NCBI GenBank assembly: GCA_019155205.2
Contig: JAHNZQ020003146.1
Coordinates: 1,018,562-1,047,748 of the forward strand
Length of the DNA: 29,187 bases
Origin: Gracilaria vermiculophylla
Lineage: Eukaryota; Rhodophyta; Florideophyceae; Gracilariales; Gracilariaceae
Reading direction: 5' to 3'
Shown: positions 26,986-29,187 of the stretch, in pieces
Layout of the letters: each line of letters opens with the position of its first letter
How positions within the stretch are numbered: the stretch's first letter is position 1
Notes under the pieces: model-generated
What the model was told of the DNA's origin: nothing
The model's input: the letters and a program-made list of their open reading frames with translations, nothing else
The model's database searches: none
Translations under genes and position numbers: made by a program

Positions 26986-28932
26986 TGCAGGGCGAAAAGC
27001 CGTGTGGATCTTTCTCTCCTAGTCAAAGTCATACCATGTCGGTGCGTCGTGCCCGTTGAGATAATATATGAACGGGAATATTGTTGACAGCGCGAGTGTC
27101 AAAACTGCTGTACTGTACTAATAAAGAGATCACATTTCTACAAATCCCCGAAGCTGAAGGCACTTGGATCTGTTCTTTCTGGTTATCCAGTATACACCGG
27201 GTGAGTCAGAATCTTAGAAGAAACCCAACTAAGCGACGTTATCCTGCATCAGACCCTTGTTCATATCAGATATGCTTAAAGCATCGGTCGCGCTCTGCCT
27301 TCTCGGAATCAAATGTCGCAGACCCTAATCAAAAGAAGAAAATGGTGATCGAATGCCATTTTTGCCGTTTGTGTTTTTTCGTCAGGGTTGTGGAGAACGT
27401 CATGACCATGATAAGATATTGTAATACAAAGATGAGCCACAGTTTTCGGGAATCCTCTGAACTTTTCGCTTTCCCGACCGCGTGCCCGACTACCACTTGA
27501 AGTCCACTGCTTCTGGCAAAAATGCACTTAAACCTTCGAGCACAGAAAATAACGAGTGTTTGTTTACCAAGTGGTGACCTACTTTCTGTAGAACGGCCGA
27601 GCAAATGCCGCCTGTTCAAGCACATGTCCAGACTCAGATGGCACTGCCTAAATTGATGGCTCTGGGAAATGGATGGGCAAATCGCGGCCAGCGTGGGTTC
27701 TTCCGCCTTGACCGTGGTACATACGGAGAATAGATGCACTTTGATTGACATTTGTATTGTGACATATCATCCGCCCTGCGAAAATGTAAAAATGGTAACA
27801 TTTAAGTGTCTGCAGACAGCTCTCTTGATCGGCACTGTACATTGATGGTAGGCTTTTGAGCTAGAGCCAGCCAGTCTTTTTCAGAAAGGCAATATACCAG
27901 TTCTCCAATGCAAGTACTGTTATCATCGCATCTAGTTATTCTTTTTGTTTTCGTTATATCAGCTTTCTTTCGCTATGCTGACGAAATCTGCAACTGTTGC
28001 ATTCCACGAGACGAGAGGGCTATTAGAATATCCCCAACACCTACGATGCTTCTCTCGGTAACCTAGAAACCAACTAACCATCTGTAGCAGTGTTACTTTT
28101 GCACACCCAGTAACTAAGCATTCAATTTCTCAAAGAAGTATTAGGGCCCAAAACATGTTTCCGGTTGCATGAAGATTGCGCTTCCCCCAGCCAGACGTAC
28201 TTTTATGCTTTCTATCCAGCTTTTACGACCACACTATTTGTTCGTTCTCGCCGACAAACACAAGCACGTCCAAGAATTTTGTGGAAAGCCAACAAGGTGG
28301 TACAAAAACTACCTCATCCGTTTCGAACCGACAACCTTCATTCTACGGCTTCACTGAGATCTTAAACTACTTCAAAATTAGCCGCCCCGAGTACCCCCCC
28401 CCCACGCCCTTTTACCACCAGAACAATCGCGGACATATATTCCTACCCGTGGCTTGTCACGAGCGCCGACGTGTTTCTCTGCTTCTTCACTCTGAAGTAA
28501 TCGATTGAAGATGGGCCGTCCAAGCCACGACCCAATGCAGACTATTGGGCTTGGCATGTCAACCAGTTGTTTGTCCTACTGCAAAGTACCCTCGTACATA
28601 TCAGTAGATGACGTGCACTGCGTCTTGCGTGGGGCGCCTCTGAATGTTCCAGTGGCCTTGGCAGCAGCGACCGCATCTGCCGCATCCACCTCCGCTGCGA
28701 CGCTCATGCCATACTAACAGTTGCAATGCGGCATCCGGCGCATGGCTGCCTTCCGCTCTCGCGATGCGCCACCCCGATACGCTCCACCCGTGACCCCACT
28801 CCATCTCCACCCACCGCACCAACGGTACGGACCTACGCCCCCCCGTCTCGTGACAGCAGACGTAGGAGATTCAGCAAATCGACAAACACGGCGCGAACAT
28901 CAGTAAGACGTCACATAAAACATTTGGTGCTT
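26986..28932. other. Gene-poor stretch
   Basis: Nearly 2 kb without a recognisable gene on either strand. Frames are short (under 150 codons), several start at non-ATG codons and none resembles a family. A C9 run lies near 28395-28403. A small plus ORF from ATG 28511 to 28717 ends in an Ala/Ser-rich tail and is probably chance. The region could contain long UTRs, a non-coding RNA or a spliced gene that I could not assemble. Confidence 0.5.
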
Positions 28933-29103
28933 TCATGGCTTCCTCTGTGAAGCTGAGGCTGCGCGATCTGCGACCGGTATCAGAACCACTGCGCGTTTCT
29001 TCATGTCGACCGCGGCGATATCGGGCAGCCCGCGCCAGATCTCGACGTTGTCATAGGCCATAGTCCAAAACGCGACTGTCGCAAGAGAGACGCAAGAGTG
29101 CAT
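28933..29103 (-). CDS. Short ORF at the right edge, hypothetical
   Basis: A frame of 56 codons from ATG 29103; it stays open to a GTG at 29145, upstream of which is a stop. The sequence (CVSLATVAFWTMAYDNVEIW, then VVLIPVADRAAS) looks protein-like, with a weakly hydrophobic first third, and the local DNA becomes GC-rich again. It may be a small protein or the last exon of a gene whose 5' exons lie beyond the window; the frame could be entered from a splice acceptor near 29112-29118. No family recognised. Confidence 0.3.
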   Translation of the reverse strand: MHSCVSLATVAFWTMAYDNVEIWRGLPDIAAVDMKKRAVVLIPVADRAASASQRKP

Positions 29104-29187
29104 TGCGCGTGCGATGCGCGCTCTCAGTTGACGATCACGCGCCACCCTTCAATCGTGGCGCTCCGCGGCAACGTGTGGGGCGCCCAC

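Noticed and set aside
27329..27751. Minus-strand 140-codon ORF in the gene-poor stretch
   Set aside because: Its composition is random-looking, with no domain and no consistent hydrophobic pattern; not supported as a gene.

Overview
This window is nuclear DNA from a photosynthetic eukaryote with compact, intron-poor genes. Three genes have short GT..AG introns of 89-104 nt. The content is algal: lycopene cyclase, a plastid-targeted DUF3067 protein, a plastid-type half DnaJ zinc-finger protein and a REVEILLE/LHY-like MYB, alongside universal eukaryotic genes (INO80, PrimPol, a p24/TMED cargo receptor, PTAR1, kinesin-14). A kinesin carrying a starch-binding-type domain would fit an alga that stores starch in the cytosol, such as a unicellular red alga. 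This is inference, and I cannot name a species.

Layout. Bases 1-1.3 kb: mostly no gene, then a small one-membrane-segment ORF. 1.4-5.5 kb (-): a multidomain kinesin with PLAT and CBM20-like modules ahead of a kinesin-14 motor. 5.9-7.5 kb (+): lycopene cyclase, divergent from the kinesin. 7.5-8.3 kb (-): PTAR1-like prenyltransferase-alpha repeat protein, tail to tail with the cyclase. 8.7-10.0 kb (+): PrimPol. 10.0-11.4 kb: unresolved. 11.4-12.3 kb (-): four-exon p24/TMED. 12.5 kb (+): short ORF with an eS17-like start. 13.1-13.9 kb (-): three-exon DUF3067 protein. 14.2-17.3 kb (-): MYB-related transcription factor in a very GC-rich, low-complexity ORF. 18.1-22.0 kb (-): INO80 ATPase. 22.6-23.3 kb (+): two-exon NUDX3-like Nudix hydrolase. 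23.6-24.3 kb (-): coiled-coil protein of unknown function. 25.1-25.5 kb (+): plastid zinc-finger protein. 26.25-27.0 kb (+): apparent degenerate RNase H-like fold plus two zinc fingers. 27.0-28.9 kb: no gene recognised. 28.9-29.1 kb (-): a short ORF at the edge.

The genes do not form one pathway. They are ordinary housekeeping neighbours packed head-to-head or tail-to-tail. Two architectures stand out: PLAT-CBM20-kinesin-14, which could tie starch granules or membranes to microtubules, and the RNase H-like/zinc-finger protein. A strongly GC-rich block from about 11.2 to 18.9 kb, holding five of the six introns I could resolve, is the main compositional anomaly.
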